NCBI GenBank assembly: GCA_965243525.1
Contig: OZ251568.1
Span: 558,001-622,000 of the forward strand
DNA from: WTKD01 sp965243525
GTDB lineage: Bacteria; Spirochaetota; Spirochaetia; WTKD01
Reading direction: 5' to 3'
Length of the DNA: 64,000 bases
The notes beneath the pieces were generated by a model that was not told the origin of the DNA, did not search any database, and worked only from the letters and a program-made list of their open reading frames with translations. The position numbers and the translations under genes were made by a program. Each line of letters opens with the position of its first letter. Position 1 is the first letter of the stretch. Below, piece by piece: positions 32,224 to 41,799 of this stretch.

Positions 32224-34578
32224 ATGAGCAATGAAAACATAATCATTCCCGTTGATCAAGTATTACCTAATAAGATTCCCATTATCTCACTGCAAGGAAA
32301 ACCAATTTTTCCTGGTGTTTTTTCTCCGGTCATGCTAACACAGTCGCAGGATCTCGATGCTGTTTCCTTTGCTTACGAACAGGCAAATAGTCATTTGGGA
32401 TTTATCCTCACCAAGGAATTTAGCCAACAACCGCCCGAAGCAAATGACCTGTATGAGACAGGTACCGTTGCCAAAATAGTTAAGAAGATCAACCTCCCTG
32501 ATGGGGGAATCAATATATTTATTTCAACGATCAAACGATTTACTGTTCGGCGCTTCATTCCGCCTCTTGAAAAGAATCATGTACTCTGCGCCATTGTTGA
32601 TTACGTGACAGAAAAAGAAGAAAACAGCGAGGAAATCAACGCCTTGACTCGTGCGCTGATATCAGAAATGAAGCTTATTTCTGAGGACAATCCTTTGTTT
32701 ACCGAGGAAGTGCGCTTGAATATGGTTAACATTGACAAGCCGGGGCGAATTGCAGATTTTATCACTTCGATTCTCAACATCGACCGGGAAAATCAACAAG
32801 AAATTCTTGAAACGTTCAATATCTATGAGCGCATGGAAAAGGTCCTCATCCACATCAAGAAAGAACAGGAATTGCTACGTATTCAAAAGCGTATTCAAGC
32901 ACAGATAAATGAAAAAATAGAAAAAAATAGGCGTGAATTTTTTCTACGCGAACAACTCAAGGAAATTCAGACTGAATTGGGTATTCCACAAGACGGAAAA
33001 AGCTCAGAAATACTCAAACTGCACGAGAAAATACAAAAACTCAACCTTCCAAAGGATGTGCTTGAACAAGTCGAATCTGAGCTTGAAAAATTTTCAATGC
33101 TGGAAACCAATAACCCCGAATACACGATTCAAAGAAACTATCTCGACCTCATCGTAAATCTGCCATGGAACTCAAAACTTCCCAAGATTCCTACGTTGAA
33201 ACGCGCTACTGCTATATTAAACAGGGATCATTATGGACTTGAGGATGTGAAAGAGCGAATAATCGAGTTTCTTGCCGTAAAGATAAAGAAGGACGATTCA
33301 CGTGGTTCCATTCTCTGTTTGCTTGGCCCACCAGGAGTCGGAAAAACCTCTGTGGGGAAATCAATAGCCGCGTCTTTAGGAAGGCCCTTCTATCGATTTT
33401 CTGTTGGCGGTATGCGAGATGAGGCCGAAATTAAAGGGCATCGTCGAACCTATATTGGAGCAATGCCTGGAAAAATACTCCAGGGGTTGAAGCTCTGCAA
33501 AAGTAGTTACGCTGTTTTCATGATTGATGAAATCGACAAACTAGGAATGAGTTTTCAAGGAGACCCTTCATCTGCATTATTGGAGGTCTTGGATCCAGAG
33601 CAGAACAGCGAATTTCGAGATCATTATCTTGATCTTCCCTTTGATCTGTCGCGTGTTATTTTTATTGCTACTGCCAATACTGCTGACACCATCCCCGGCC
33701 CCCTCCTTGATCGCATGGAGGTCATCCGGTTGGCAGGATATGTTGAGCCAGAAAAAGTGCAGATTGCAAAAAAATACTTGGTTCCAAAAACACTCAAAGA
33801 AAATGGCCTTGAAAAAGCCGATGTTACGTATTCAACAGCCGCCCTGAAGACGATTGCTAGTCAATATGCACGAGAGGCAGGCGTGCGTACGTTTGAAAAA
33901 CTATTAAACCGTGTTCATCGAAAAATTGTATACTCGGTGGTATCCGAATCTACCGCACTTCCCATTCATATTGATACTCCAAACCTGAACGAATACCTTG
34001 GAAAACCATTTTTTTCTATCGACACAAAAACACATATCGATCAACCAGGAATCGCCGTGGGCCTAGCCTGGACCGCATTCGGGGGAGAAGTGTTGAGCAT
34101 CGAGGCTCTTCGATTTACAGGGAATGGCGGGATAAAACTAACCGGGCAACTTGGCGATGTCATGAAGGAATCTGCCAACATAGCCCTTTCCTACGTAAAG
34201 TCAATTGCAGATCAATTCAGTATTCCACCCGATGTGTTTAACCACTACACCATCCACCTGCATATTCCTGCTGGTGCGACTCCCAAGGATGGCCCCTCTG
34301 CAGGAATCACCATGACAACGGCCTTGCTCTCCTTGCTTATCAATAAAAAAATAAAACAATCTTATGCAATGACTGGCGAGCTTTCCCTGACGGGTGCAGT
34401 CTTGCCCATTGGGGGCCTGCGAGAGAAAATTATTGCAGCAAAACGATATGGCATAAAGCACGTCATTGCACCGAAAAAGAACGAGCATGATGTTGATGAA
34501 TTGCACGAACGCGTAAAAAAAGGAGTAACCATCCATTTTGTCGAGACGATGGACGAGGTGCTCAACCTTGTGTTGTAG
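32224..34578 (+). CDS. lon: ATP-dependent protease La (Lon)
   Basis: The 784-residue protein has the LAN substrate-binding domain, a coiled coil (about 200-260), the AAA+ module with Walker A GPPGVGKTS and Walker B VFMIDEIDK, and the C-terminal protease domain with catalytic Ser692 (PKDGPSAGIT) and Lys735 (GGLREKI). It degrades misfolded and regulatory proteins in the cytoplasm. Start: a longer frame begins at 32176 inside recO on the other strand, but MSNENIIIPVDQ at 32224 is more plausible. There is no Shine-Dalgarno. Confidence 0.95.
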   Translation: MSNENIIIPVDQVLPNKIPIISLQGKPIFPGVFSPVMLTQSQDLDAVSFAYEQANSHLGFILTKEFSQQPPEANDLYETGTVAKIVKKINLPDGGINIFISTIKRFTVRRFIPPLEKNHVLCAIVDYVTEKEENSEEINALTRALISEMKLISEDNPLFTEEVRLNMVNIDKPGRIADFITSILNIDRENQQEILETFNIYERMEKVLIHIKKEQELLRIQKRIQAQINEKIEKNRREFFLREQLKEIQTELGIPQDGKSSEILKLHEKIQKLNLPKDVLEQVESELEKFSMLETNNPEYTIQRNYLDLIVNLPWNSKLPKIPTLKRATAILNRDHYGLEDVKERIIEFLAVKIKKDDSRGSILCLLGPPGVGKTSVGKSIAASLGRPFYRFSVGGMRDEAEIKGHRRTYIGAMPGKILQGLKLCKSSYAVFMIDEIDKLGMSFQGDPSSALLEVLDPEQNSEFRDHYLDLPFDLSRVIFIATANTADTIPGPLLDRMEVIRLAGYVEPEKVQIAKKYLVPKTLKENGLEKADVTYSTAALKTIASQYAREAGVRTFEKLLNRVHRKIVYSVVSESTALPIHIDTPNLNEYLGKPFFSIDTKTHIDQPGIAVGLAWTAFGGEVLSIEALRFTGNGGIKLTGQLGDVMKESANIALSYVKSIADQFSIPPDVFNHYTIHLHIPAGATPKDGPSAGITMTTALLSLLINKKIKQSYAMTGELSLTGAVLPIGGLREKIIAAKRYGIKHVIAPKKNEHDVDELHERVKKGVTIHFVETMDEVLNLVL

Positions 34579-34584
34579 ATAACC

Positions 34585-35424
34585 ATGACCTTGGCTAAAC
34601 GATTCATTTTCTGGTATATCTTTGGTATGCTCCCCCTTTTGTCAATTATTGCTTGCGCAGGATCCTCTGATTCATCCAAAGCGCATGCTCCAGATTCACA
34701 AAATAGCAAACAAGCCGCCTCGAAATCACCCGATGAGATTATTCGCCAAACGGTACTCCAGTATCCAAACCAATTTCACGCTGTTATATACAATGATTTT
34801 CCGGAATTCATCGAAAAAACCTATGTTCTCTTACAACAGACAAACCCTTCCTTGGCACATGTGGACAAATCACACCGGCTGAACGAGGACTATGCACCCG
34901 TGCAACTTGTCGTCCTTGATACCATTTCTAATCTGCACCTTTCAAAATCAAATATGGAAGGAACCTCAGAAGCAGTTGAAGCCTTAGCTCACATGAGTGC
35001 TGCCATGGATGCTCTTGGATTGAAACTCATGGTTTCTTCTGCATATCGCACATTTTCATATCAGAAAAGGCTCTATGAAAACAGCCTCCTGCGCGATGGA
35101 TTCGTTGAAACAGCTCTCAGCATTGCCCTCCCTGGAGCAAGCGAACATCAACTTGGAACAACATTTGATTTTGGGGATATCACCCCTTCGTTTGCAGATA
35201 CACGAGAAAGTGCTTGGCTTGTTCAACACGCCCATGAGTATGGATTTTCTCTATCCTATCCTGAAGAATCATCGTGGATAACCGGATACATGTATGAACC
35301 CTGGCATTATCGCTATATCGGCGTGGAAGCCGCTCAGTTTTCACGAGATTATTTCAAAGGTATTCACTACTACACCTTGCATTTTCTTGAGACCGTCGCC
35401 GAACGTATACCCAGAAAAGAATAA
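34585..35424 (+). CDS. VanY-family D-alanyl-D-alanine carboxypeptidase, lipoprotein
   Basis: The 279-residue protein has a lipoprotein signal (LLSIIAC, Cys about residue 24) and a C-terminal peptidase M15B domain with SAYRTFSYQKRLYE, the zinc motif SEHQLGTTFDFGD and EPWHYRYIG (catalytic Glu and zinc His). It would trim the terminal D-Ala of peptidoglycan stem peptides from a membrane anchor. The start lies 6 bp after lon, so co-transcription is likely. The 115-bp gap after it holds only the next promoter. Confidence 0.9.
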   Translation: MTLAKRFIFWYIFGMLPLLSIIACAGSSDSSKAHAPDSQNSKQAASKSPDEIIRQTVLQYPNQFHAVIYNDFPEFIEKTYVLLQQTNPSLAHVDKSHRLNEDYAPVQLVVLDTISNLHLSKSNMEGTSEAVEALAHMSAAMDALGLKLMVSSAYRTFSYQKRLYENSLLRDGFVETALSIALPGASEHQLGTTFDFGDITPSFADTRESAWLVQHAHEYGFSLSYPEESSWITGYMYEPWHYRYIGVEAAQFSRDYFKGIHYYTLHFLETVAERIPRKE

Positions 35425-35497
35425 CTGCAGGACAGAATTACCAGGTGCTAATCTCATACATTTTTCCAAGGATAATAGCAAAATACTTTTGTATAGC

Positions 35498-35526
35498 TTG
35501 AACTAGTGATAGCATATCCCCATACT
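35498..35526 (+). promoter_or_regulatory. possible sigma-70-type promoter for the DUF1015 gene
   Basis: TTGAAC (35498-35503), 17 bp, CATACT (35521-35526). The start codon is 13 nt further on, with an AAAGGA ribosome-binding site in between, so the transcript leader would be very short. Confidence 0.45.
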
Positions 35527-35539
35527 TACAAAGGAACCT

Positions 35540-36793
35540 ATGACATACGATACATTGGCTCGATGGGGAGTTAACATCCCCGAAATACTATTACCACAAG
35601 ACGATATTGATTTGCTGCGATGGTCTGTTATTGCCTGCGATCAACATACTGCAAATCCATCATATTGGGATGAGGTTGCTTCGGTCGTGAAGGACAGCCC
35701 ATCAACGCTTTATTTGATTCACCCTGAGGCATATCTTGACGATACCACCCGGTCTGAACGAATCCATAGAACGATGGAACTCTATCGAAAGAGAAAGGTC
35801 ATCAAATCGATTGGGCATCAACTTTTGCTGATTGAGCGAAATGTCTATGGAAAAACAAGGACTGGCTTGCTTATGTTAATTGACCTTGAAAAATATGATT
35901 TTTCAAGTGATACCGATCTGCCCATTCGATCAAGCGAAAAAACAATAATAGAACGCCTGAAACCACGTATCGCGGTGAGAGAAAACGCAACGCTCGAGCT
36001 AAGTCATGTTTTGATGCTTACAAATGATACCAACAACCATCTGTTTGGAGATATCGAAAAATATAAAAAAGACACCCTTTTCGATACGAACTTGATGCTT
36101 GGAGGCGGGCATATAACTGGATATTCACTTGAAAATGGCTTTCTCAAGCACCTGGATGAAACTCTTGCGCGATTCGAAGAGGGCGAAACGCCCTTTTTCA
36201 TCGTGGGTGATGGAAATCATAACCTAGCTGCTGCAAAACAGGTCTGGGAGAAAAAGAAACGAGCAGGAGCCTCATCGACAAATCCAGCACGCTGGGCATT
36301 GGTAGAGCTCGTTAACGTATACGATAGCGCATTAGAGTTTGAACCAATCGCACGATTGGTGCTGAATCAAAACGAAGATGAACTCATAGATGAGATGAAA
36401 AAGAACACGCTAAAGATCAATTCTCGCTCGGCGAACGATGTCTATAGCAGTACCATTCCGGCAAATGAATGCGTCATTGAATCCATGCAAAATTCACTCA
36501 CCTGTATTTGGAACTCGCCCACCGCGGTGCACACGGTGTGGAACGTAGAAAACATTCTTCAAGCAATGTCTTTCAAAAACCCTGATATCTCAGTGCAATA
36601 CATTCATGGCAATCACGAGGCGACGACTCTCGCAAAAAAATTCAACGGAATTGCAATCTTATTGCCTCCGATACCTCGATCACATCTCTTTTCTGCTGTC
36701 CAACGATTTGGCAATCTGCCCAACAAGGCATTTTCATTGGGAAGAGCTGAAGAAAAACGGTATTATCTTGAAGCGCGATCTTTAATACAGTGA
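35540..36793 (+). CDS. DUF1015 family protein
   Basis: The 417-residue cytoplasmic protein matches DUF1015 by its early CDQHTANPSYWDEV (family form CDQ-T-P-YW) and by FIVGDGNHNLAAAKQVWE in the middle, which resembles the family's GxHR-type 'DGHHR' core. The family is widespread in anaerobes and its biochemical role is not established; some members are near amino-acid or NAD-linked metabolism. ATG with AAAGGA upstream. It converges on the small membrane protein gene with a 24-bp gap. Confidence 0.8.
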   Translation: MTYDTLARWGVNIPEILLPQDDIDLLRWSVIACDQHTANPSYWDEVASVVKDSPSTLYLIHPEAYLDDTTRSERIHRTMELYRKRKVIKSIGHQLLLIERNVYGKTRTGLLMLIDLEKYDFSSDTDLPIRSSEKTIIERLKPRIAVRENATLELSHVLMLTNDTNNHLFGDIEKYKKDTLFDTNLMLGGGHITGYSLENGFLKHLDETLARFEEGETPFFIVGDGNHNLAAAKQVWEKKKRAGASSTNPARWALVELVNVYDSALEFEPIARLVLNQNEDELIDEMKKNTLKINSRSANDVYSSTIPANECVIESMQNSLTCIWNSPTAVHTVWNVENILQAMSFKNPDISVQYIHGNHEATTLAKKFNGIAILLPPIPRSHLFSAVQRFGNLPNKAFSLGRAEEKRYYLEARSLIQ

Positions 36794-36817
36794 CATCCTA
36801 AAACGATATCCATATCA

Positions 36818-37282
36818 CTACAGTATGGGGGTCTTAATCGATGGCTCTACGGGGTGGTCTTGCATCTGAACTGCTGTGTTTTTCTTTCTTTCGTAACCAA
36901 TACAAAGCGTTATAAAGAGTATACCGATAAGTATCCACATGCCATTTTGCAAATATTTTCGATAGGCAGTGGTAAATACTTCTTCTTTTTCAAAAGACGA
37001 TGCACCTGCCAATTCTATTTCTTGTTGATAGAGCTTTGGCACAATCAAGATTGAAGAGTCATCAACGCTGATAGCAGTAATTTCTTCTAACAATATGTCA
37101 TTCTCAAAACTCTGTATCCGCTCTATCGCTCCTGTAATTCCTTGTAATTCCTGTTCAAGATATGTTTGATAGAGTGCGAGTGTCGTGCTATTTCGAATTC
37201 CATAGATATCAAAAACAAGCCCAAACAACAGCCGAAATAGCAATCCGATGGTTATCGAAAACAGAAAAAACTTTATATACAC
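36818..37282 (-). CDS. small membrane protein, FtsB/DivIC-like layout
   Basis: The 154-residue protein has a hydrophobic segment at residues 4-26, then a helical stretch (LALYQTYLEQELQGITGAIERI), then a small domain and a second hydrophobic segment at about 114-131 with a polar tail. The first part resembles septum-formation initiators of the FtsB/DivIC type; the second membrane span does not. The assignment is only a suggestion. It starts with GTG and diverges from the acidic-protein gene across 90 bp. Confidence 0.55.
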   Translation of the reverse strand: MYIKFFLFSITIGLLFRLLFGLVFDIYGIRNSTTLALYQTYLEQELQGITGAIERIQSFENDILLEEITAISVDDSSILIVPKLYQQEIELAGASSFEKEEVFTTAYRKYLQNGMWILIGILFITLCIGYERKKNTAVQMQDHPVEPSIKTPIL

Positions 37283-37333
37283 ATCTATATTTCGGCAAGA
37301 ATCAGTCGATAATAGAGACGGTTATCGTTTTAC

Positions 37334-37364
37334 TTGTGAAGATGGCTATCTTTGTACATACTAT
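37334..37364 (+). promoter_or_regulatory. weak promoter-like site before the acidic-protein operon
   Basis: TTGTGA (37334-37339), 19 bp, TACTAT (37359-37364), then 8 nt to the ATG at 37373 with no Shine-Dalgarno. The spacer is longer than ideal, so the call is tentative. Confidence 0.3.
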
Positions 37365-37372
37365 TACAGTTT

Positions 37373-38617
37373 ATGAGTAAACATAATAAAAAAACCGACT
37401 TCACGCAGAAAGATCTTGATCAATACGGCGTGTGGCTAGACGAATCAGACGATCCTGAAGTGCCTACATTGCACGAGGTTTTGGAAGAGGCTCCGGAAAC
37501 TCCATTCTCTGAAGAACTTAATGTTAACGTACCGGACATAGAACAAATCGAAGACACCATCCATACTGCAGAGAATGATCCCTCAATCAACCTTATTAAC
37601 GTCTCTGTCAATCCTTCTGATGATGGTTCAGATTCATCTGCCGATCAGTTGCAGAAAGAAATTGCTGAATTACGCAACGAAATAACTGAATTAAAAGTGA
37701 TGGTCGCTTCTCTTTCAACACAACAGAGAATTATGGACGCTTCCTCTGATGCTGATCAGGGGGGTTTTTTTGAATACGATGTAGCCAACGATGAGACAAT
37801 TGCATTAAGCGATAATGAACTTGACAATATATTTAAAACATCGGAAATTTTTGAATCAGAAGGCATCGCCTCATCGGCAGAAGAAGCTGCTGATCTTTTC
37901 AACAAATCTGTTGATGCTTCTCTTGGAGAGGATGCACTCGGCACCCTTGAATCCAACGCCGAGACTACAGACACTACCGCTGGGTTTTTCAACGAACCGG
38001 CCGATGATGCCGAATCTATCGTTGTAGATGATCTTGATTTAATTATCAGTGAAGAAAACACCACTGAGGCAAGCCTAGAGGACTCCGATTTACTCAACGA
38101 AATTCCATTAACCGAACCTTCTTCCGAGATGGTCGATGAGGATGGGCCGCTTCTTCAGACAGATGATCTAGCTATCTCTGAAACAACTCAACTCGATGAC
38201 ATCGTCGACACTGGAATTGCTGATGAGGATTCAGATCTTGAAGAAGAATATCTTTCAGATATATCCTCTCTGGATGATGCTGATCTCTCTCAAGACTCTG
38301 AAGACATCCTATCTGCTGATGCACTACAATCAGACTCATCTTTTGATCTAGATAGCGATGACTTTGCGGAAATTGAACCTTTTTCTGATGATGACTTCGA
38401 TGCCGGCAGTACAGACATTGATGCACTGGACATTGAATTTGCAGATGAAATTAGCTCACCGCCTTCGCAAAAAATTGATGAAGAACTGCGAAAACCCCTC
38501 ATTGATGTTATCTCTTTAGTTGAGGATATGAGCAAAAAAAATCCTGATTTTCAGACTTCCATTTCAAGTGAAAAGAAAGAATCACTTGAATACCTCATAT
38601 CACTCTTGCAAAAATAA
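37373..38617 (+). CDS. acidic, probably disordered protein with a short coiled coil
   Basis: The 414-residue protein is dominated by D, E and S over most of its length, which suggests disorder. A leucine/glutamate heptad region (LQKEIAELRNEITELKVMVASL, split here only for description) at about residues 90-112 should form a coiled coil. The C-terminal 45 residues are more ordered (DVISLVEDMSKKNPDF, then LEYLISLLQK). It has no signal peptide. It begins a four-gene unit with two DUF115 proteins and a membrane protein that is also acidic. A scaffold role is inference. Confidence 0.75.
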   Translation: MSKHNKKTDFTQKDLDQYGVWLDESDDPEVPTLHEVLEEAPETPFSEELNVNVPDIEQIEDTIHTAENDPSINLINVSVNPSDDGSDSSADQLQKEIAELRNEITELKVMVASLSTQQRIMDASSDADQGGFFEYDVANDETIALSDNELDNIFKTSEIFESEGIASSAEEAADLFNKSVDASLGEDALGTLESNAETTDTTAGFFNEPADDAESIVVDDLDLIISEENTTEASLEDSDLLNEIPLTEPSSEMVDEDGPLLQTDDLAISETTQLDDIVDTGIADEDSDLEEEYLSDISSLDDADLSQDSEDILSADALQSDSSFDLDSDDFAEIEPFSDDDFDAGSTDIDALDIEFADEISSPPSQKIDEELRKPLIDVISLVEDMSKKNPDFQTSISSEKKESLEYLISLLQK

Positions 38618-38619
38618 CA

Positions 38620-40098
38620 TTGGCTGATGAGCTTACCTTTTTTTATTCAAAAGATGGAAAACAAAACGCACGTATCGCTACGGTTGCTCTGCATTCTCGA
38701 TATTCTATAGACCAAGAATGCCGACGTTTCCTCACTGCACAAAAAATACGCGACACTGATACGGTAATTGTAATAGGCGATTGTCTTACCCACATCACTG
38801 CCAGCTGCAAGACACAGCTTCCAGGCGTAACTTGTTATCCTGTTATCCCCGACTCCAGATTTAAAAACGTCTTGTCCTCAGATGAGGATCTTTTTATCAT
38901 TAACCCAAAATCTGGTAATCATCACGATATTGCAAAGCAAGTGCAGACGTATTTTCTACAAAAAATACACGAAAGCATGGTCACTACGATCAAAGTGCTT
39001 GAGTGGCTGCCCTCAAAAAAATTGTTTTCTGAGACACATTCTGCAATTCATCTCGGTATTGACCGGTTTATTCAGCAACTCAAGGCAAATATTGCAACGA
39101 CAGCCTATTTTGGAAAGCGGTGGATTCAAAACACCCTGAGCAATATACTTGCAAGACCAGAACGCTTCATTCCCTGTTCAAAACTTCCCTATGTCTGTGT
39201 GAGTGCACCAGGACCATCTTTGCGAGAAACACTCCGCAGCATTCCACCCTTCGCTCCGATTCTTTCTTGTGCAGCAGCCTCTGCCATGCTCGAAACAACC
39301 GCTAACATCCTTGCTACTGTGCATACCGATGCAGGATATTGGGCAAGGCGGCATCTCGACAGATACCAAGGAACAATTGCCATGCCTCTCCAAGCCTCTC
39401 CTCTTCGGTATCATACACAGACACCTCTATATCAAAAAACCTTTATTGAATCATTTTTTACTGAGTTGGAACCGCCAGGTATTTTTGTTCCTGAACATGG
39501 AAGCGTTCTTGGATCAGCGATATACTATGCAGCACAACTAACCAATGGCCCCATCTATCTTCTTGGGGTTGATCTCGCAATGACAAAGAACAGATTTCAT
39601 GAAAAGGGATATATCCTCGATGCCGTGAATATTCGAAAGACGTATCGCCAGTCCTCATTTGAAGCATTTGATTTTATCCATTATGCAAGACATAGTTATG
39701 ATTATCGAGGTAAACAAGTGACTAGGCCGCTGCAATTATTTGCAGAATCCTTTTTACTGTTTCCTTCAGCTATTACTGAGCGGCTTGTTTTTGTCGACAC
39801 TGCCCCACCTGGACTGGATATAGATGTCATCACCGCCAAGCAATTGAAAAACGATATCAATACGACAAAGCGGCATTCGCTGCGGTATTCCTCCTATCAA
39901 TATTCAGCCCAAAGCGCACATGGCTATGTAAAAACGGGATTGGCAAAAATGAAGTCGGCAATTCTCGAAGGTGATTCTGTGGTGTTAAAACAACTACAAT
40001 TGCACCTTGCCCCCCAAACACTACAGATCAAGGACGAGGCTTCTGTTAAAAATACGTTGGCAGATTCGATTCTATGGCTTGAACAGATCTATCTATGA
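38620..40098 (+). CDS. DUF115 / MptE-like protein, first copy
   Basis: The 492-residue protein has the DUF115 core: SAPGPSLRETL at about residue 195 (family form GPSL), a conserved serine/alanine-rich strand, then LGVDLAMTKNRFHEKGY at about 315 (family form GxDxxx...G). The fold is shared with 6-hydroxymethylpterin pyrophosphokinase MptE and with motility accessory factors (Maf) that glycosylate flagellin. It starts with TTG two bases after the upstream stop and overlaps the second copy by 4 bp. A flagellin-modification role is plausible for a spirochaete but not shown here. Confidence 0.8.
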   Translation: MADELTFFYSKDGKQNARIATVALHSRYSIDQECRRFLTAQKIRDTDTVIVIGDCLTHITASCKTQLPGVTCYPVIPDSRFKNVLSSDEDLFIINPKSGNHHDIAKQVQTYFLQKIHESMVTTIKVLEWLPSKKLFSETHSAIHLGIDRFIQQLKANIATTAYFGKRWIQNTLSNILARPERFIPCSKLPYVCVSAPGPSLRETLRSIPPFAPILSCAAASAMLETTANILATVHTDAGYWARRHLDRYQGTIAMPLQASPLRYHTQTPLYQKTFIESFFTELEPPGIFVPEHGSVLGSAIYYAAQLTNGPIYLLGVDLAMTKNRFHEKGYILDAVNIRKTYRQSSFEAFDFIHYARHSYDYRGKQVTRPLQLFAESFLLFPSAITERLVFVDTAPPGLDIDVITAKQLKNDINTTKRHSLRYSSYQYSAQSAHGYVKTGLAKMKSAILEGDSVVLKQLQLHLAPQTLQIKDEASVKNTLADSILWLEQIYL

Positions 40099-41795
40099 GT
40101 ATTTTTTCAGAAAATCTTTCCTGCTTATCGAGAAGATATCCCAAAATTGCCCAAAGAATCACACAGAATTTTCCACCTTCACCTATTTTTGTGGAGAAAA
40201 CACAAAGCGGCACATACACCTATGGTGTTCACATTGAAGAAGATCCTGCTAATACGCTGCAAAAAAAATCAAAGAAGTATTTCCATTCTCGCATCGATCC
40301 AATACAAGAGGCCTCACGACTTGCAAAACATTATGAGCACGTAAACAGCATCATCTATATCGGATTGGGGAGCGCAAAACACTACGAACAATTGCTTCGC
40401 AATCATCGCCTAGATCAACTAATCATCATAGAACCAACACTGTCTCTGTTTGAAACGGCATTTCACACCGAATCGTATTGCAGCATATTACAGGACAACC
40501 GGGTGAACCTCTATGCTGAAGCCTGTCCTGGAGATGGTGATGTACCTACGTATATCCATGGCCTCACCTCTTTTCTGCAGTCTGAACTTGTCCTGTTGTT
40601 CACTCCAACTATACGCGTGCATTGTCTGAACAATCGCAAATGGCTGCAAACTAGGCTTGTTGAACAGCTAGAACAAACATGCATCCAATTGTTACAGCAA
40701 AAACACTCCGATTATGGCATCATGCAACATTTTGGACAGCGCTGGCAAAAAAATATCATTCAAAACGCAAGCTATTCTCCTTCACCAAATGCATATGCGC
40801 ACATACAGAACATGCTCCAGAAGAAAGCCCTGCTTTTAGGTGCTGGCCCCAGTCTTGAGAGATATTTTGATGAACATCCTGCTCCGGTTGATCATTGCAT
40901 CGCTGCTACCGACAGCAGTATTCCATTCATGATGAGGCAAAATCAAAAAATAAACATCGTGTGTAGCATTGATGCACAGGTGTATTCCTATCTCCATGGC
41001 AATGTTGGATATCCAAAAGAATCACTTTATGTTTCTGCATTATCTTCGTATACTCCAAAGACCCTCAAAAAATATGCAGCAGACCATGTTTATATATTGG
41101 GACCTCATCCTTTTGAACAATACCTGTTCAATCATAAAAAGGATCTCCTCTCTATTCCTCTCTATGGAACAACGGTTGCATCGTTTGCATTGGTGATCTT
41201 GAAACTGTTTGGAATAGAACAGGTTCAAACCATAGGGTGTGATTTTTCATATCCCATGGGAAAACGTTATTGTCGTGGTACATATAATCACATTTATGAC
41301 AATCGAAGCTCACAACGCCTCCATGCATTTGATGCCTTTGCCTGTGCGCGACTTGTGCAGGAGGGAGCAAGCATCCAGGAAAACGCTGCACCCATGCACT
41401 ATACTACGGAGAGACTCTCTGCATATAAGCATGAATTTTCAACGCTCCACGCCGCCTTGTTCACCCAGCAAACTGCATCACCGAACAACCAACTCCCCAC
41501 CCTGGCTCATATGAGCGAGCAGCGTTTTCGAGCATCCCAAGACTTTCGTGGCGCATTATCTGCCATACGGACAAGCATCGCTGATTCTGCTGCATCACAA
41601 AACATAGCAAAAAACAACACAGTGATTCGCGCTTGTGTTCCCTTTGCAGCAAGCATTCTTTCACGATCTTCGCTTCCCCGTGATGGGAACGCTGATAGAG
41701 GCTATGACGTGCACCGCGAGGGTGTTGATACAGCTCTTCGCAGCGCATTGCAGAAGACAAAAGATTATATTGTCCACGCTTTATCCGATACATAA
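40095..41795 (+). CDS. DUF115 / MptE-like protein, second copy
   Basis: The 566-residue protein has an N-terminal domain with SIIYIGLGSAKHYEQL at about 90-105 (Rossmann-like, Maf N-domain style) and the DUF115 core LLGAGPSLERYF at about 247-258, followed by AATDSS and IGCDFSYPMGKRY at about 381. It is related to but clearly diverged from the first copy; the two overlap by ATGA. The tandem suggests two specificities or a hetero-oligomer in one modification pathway. Confidence 0.82.
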   Translation: MSIFSENLSCLSRRYPKIAQRITQNFPPSPIFVEKTQSGTYTYGVHIEEDPANTLQKKSKKYFHSRIDPIQEASRLAKHYEHVNSIIYIGLGSAKHYEQLLRNHRLDQLIIIEPTLSLFETAFHTESYCSILQDNRVNLYAEACPGDGDVPTYIHGLTSFLQSELVLLFTPTIRVHCLNNRKWLQTRLVEQLEQTCIQLLQQKHSDYGIMQHFGQRWQKNIIQNASYSPSPNAYAHIQNMLQKKALLLGAGPSLERYFDEHPAPVDHCIAATDSSIPFMMRQNQKINIVCSIDAQVYSYLHGNVGYPKESLYVSALSSYTPKTLKKYAADHVYILGPHPFEQYLFNHKKDLLSIPLYGTTVASFALVILKLFGIEQVQTIGCDFSYPMGKRYCRGTYNHIYDNRSSQRLHAFDAFACARLVQEGASIQENAAPMHYTTERLSAYKHEFSTLHAALFTQQTASPNNQLPTLAHMSEQRFRASQDFRGALSAIRTSIADSAASQNIAKNNTVIRACVPFAASILSRSSLPRDGNADRGYDVHREGVDTALRSALQKTKDYIVHALSDT

Positions 41796-41799
41796 AACG

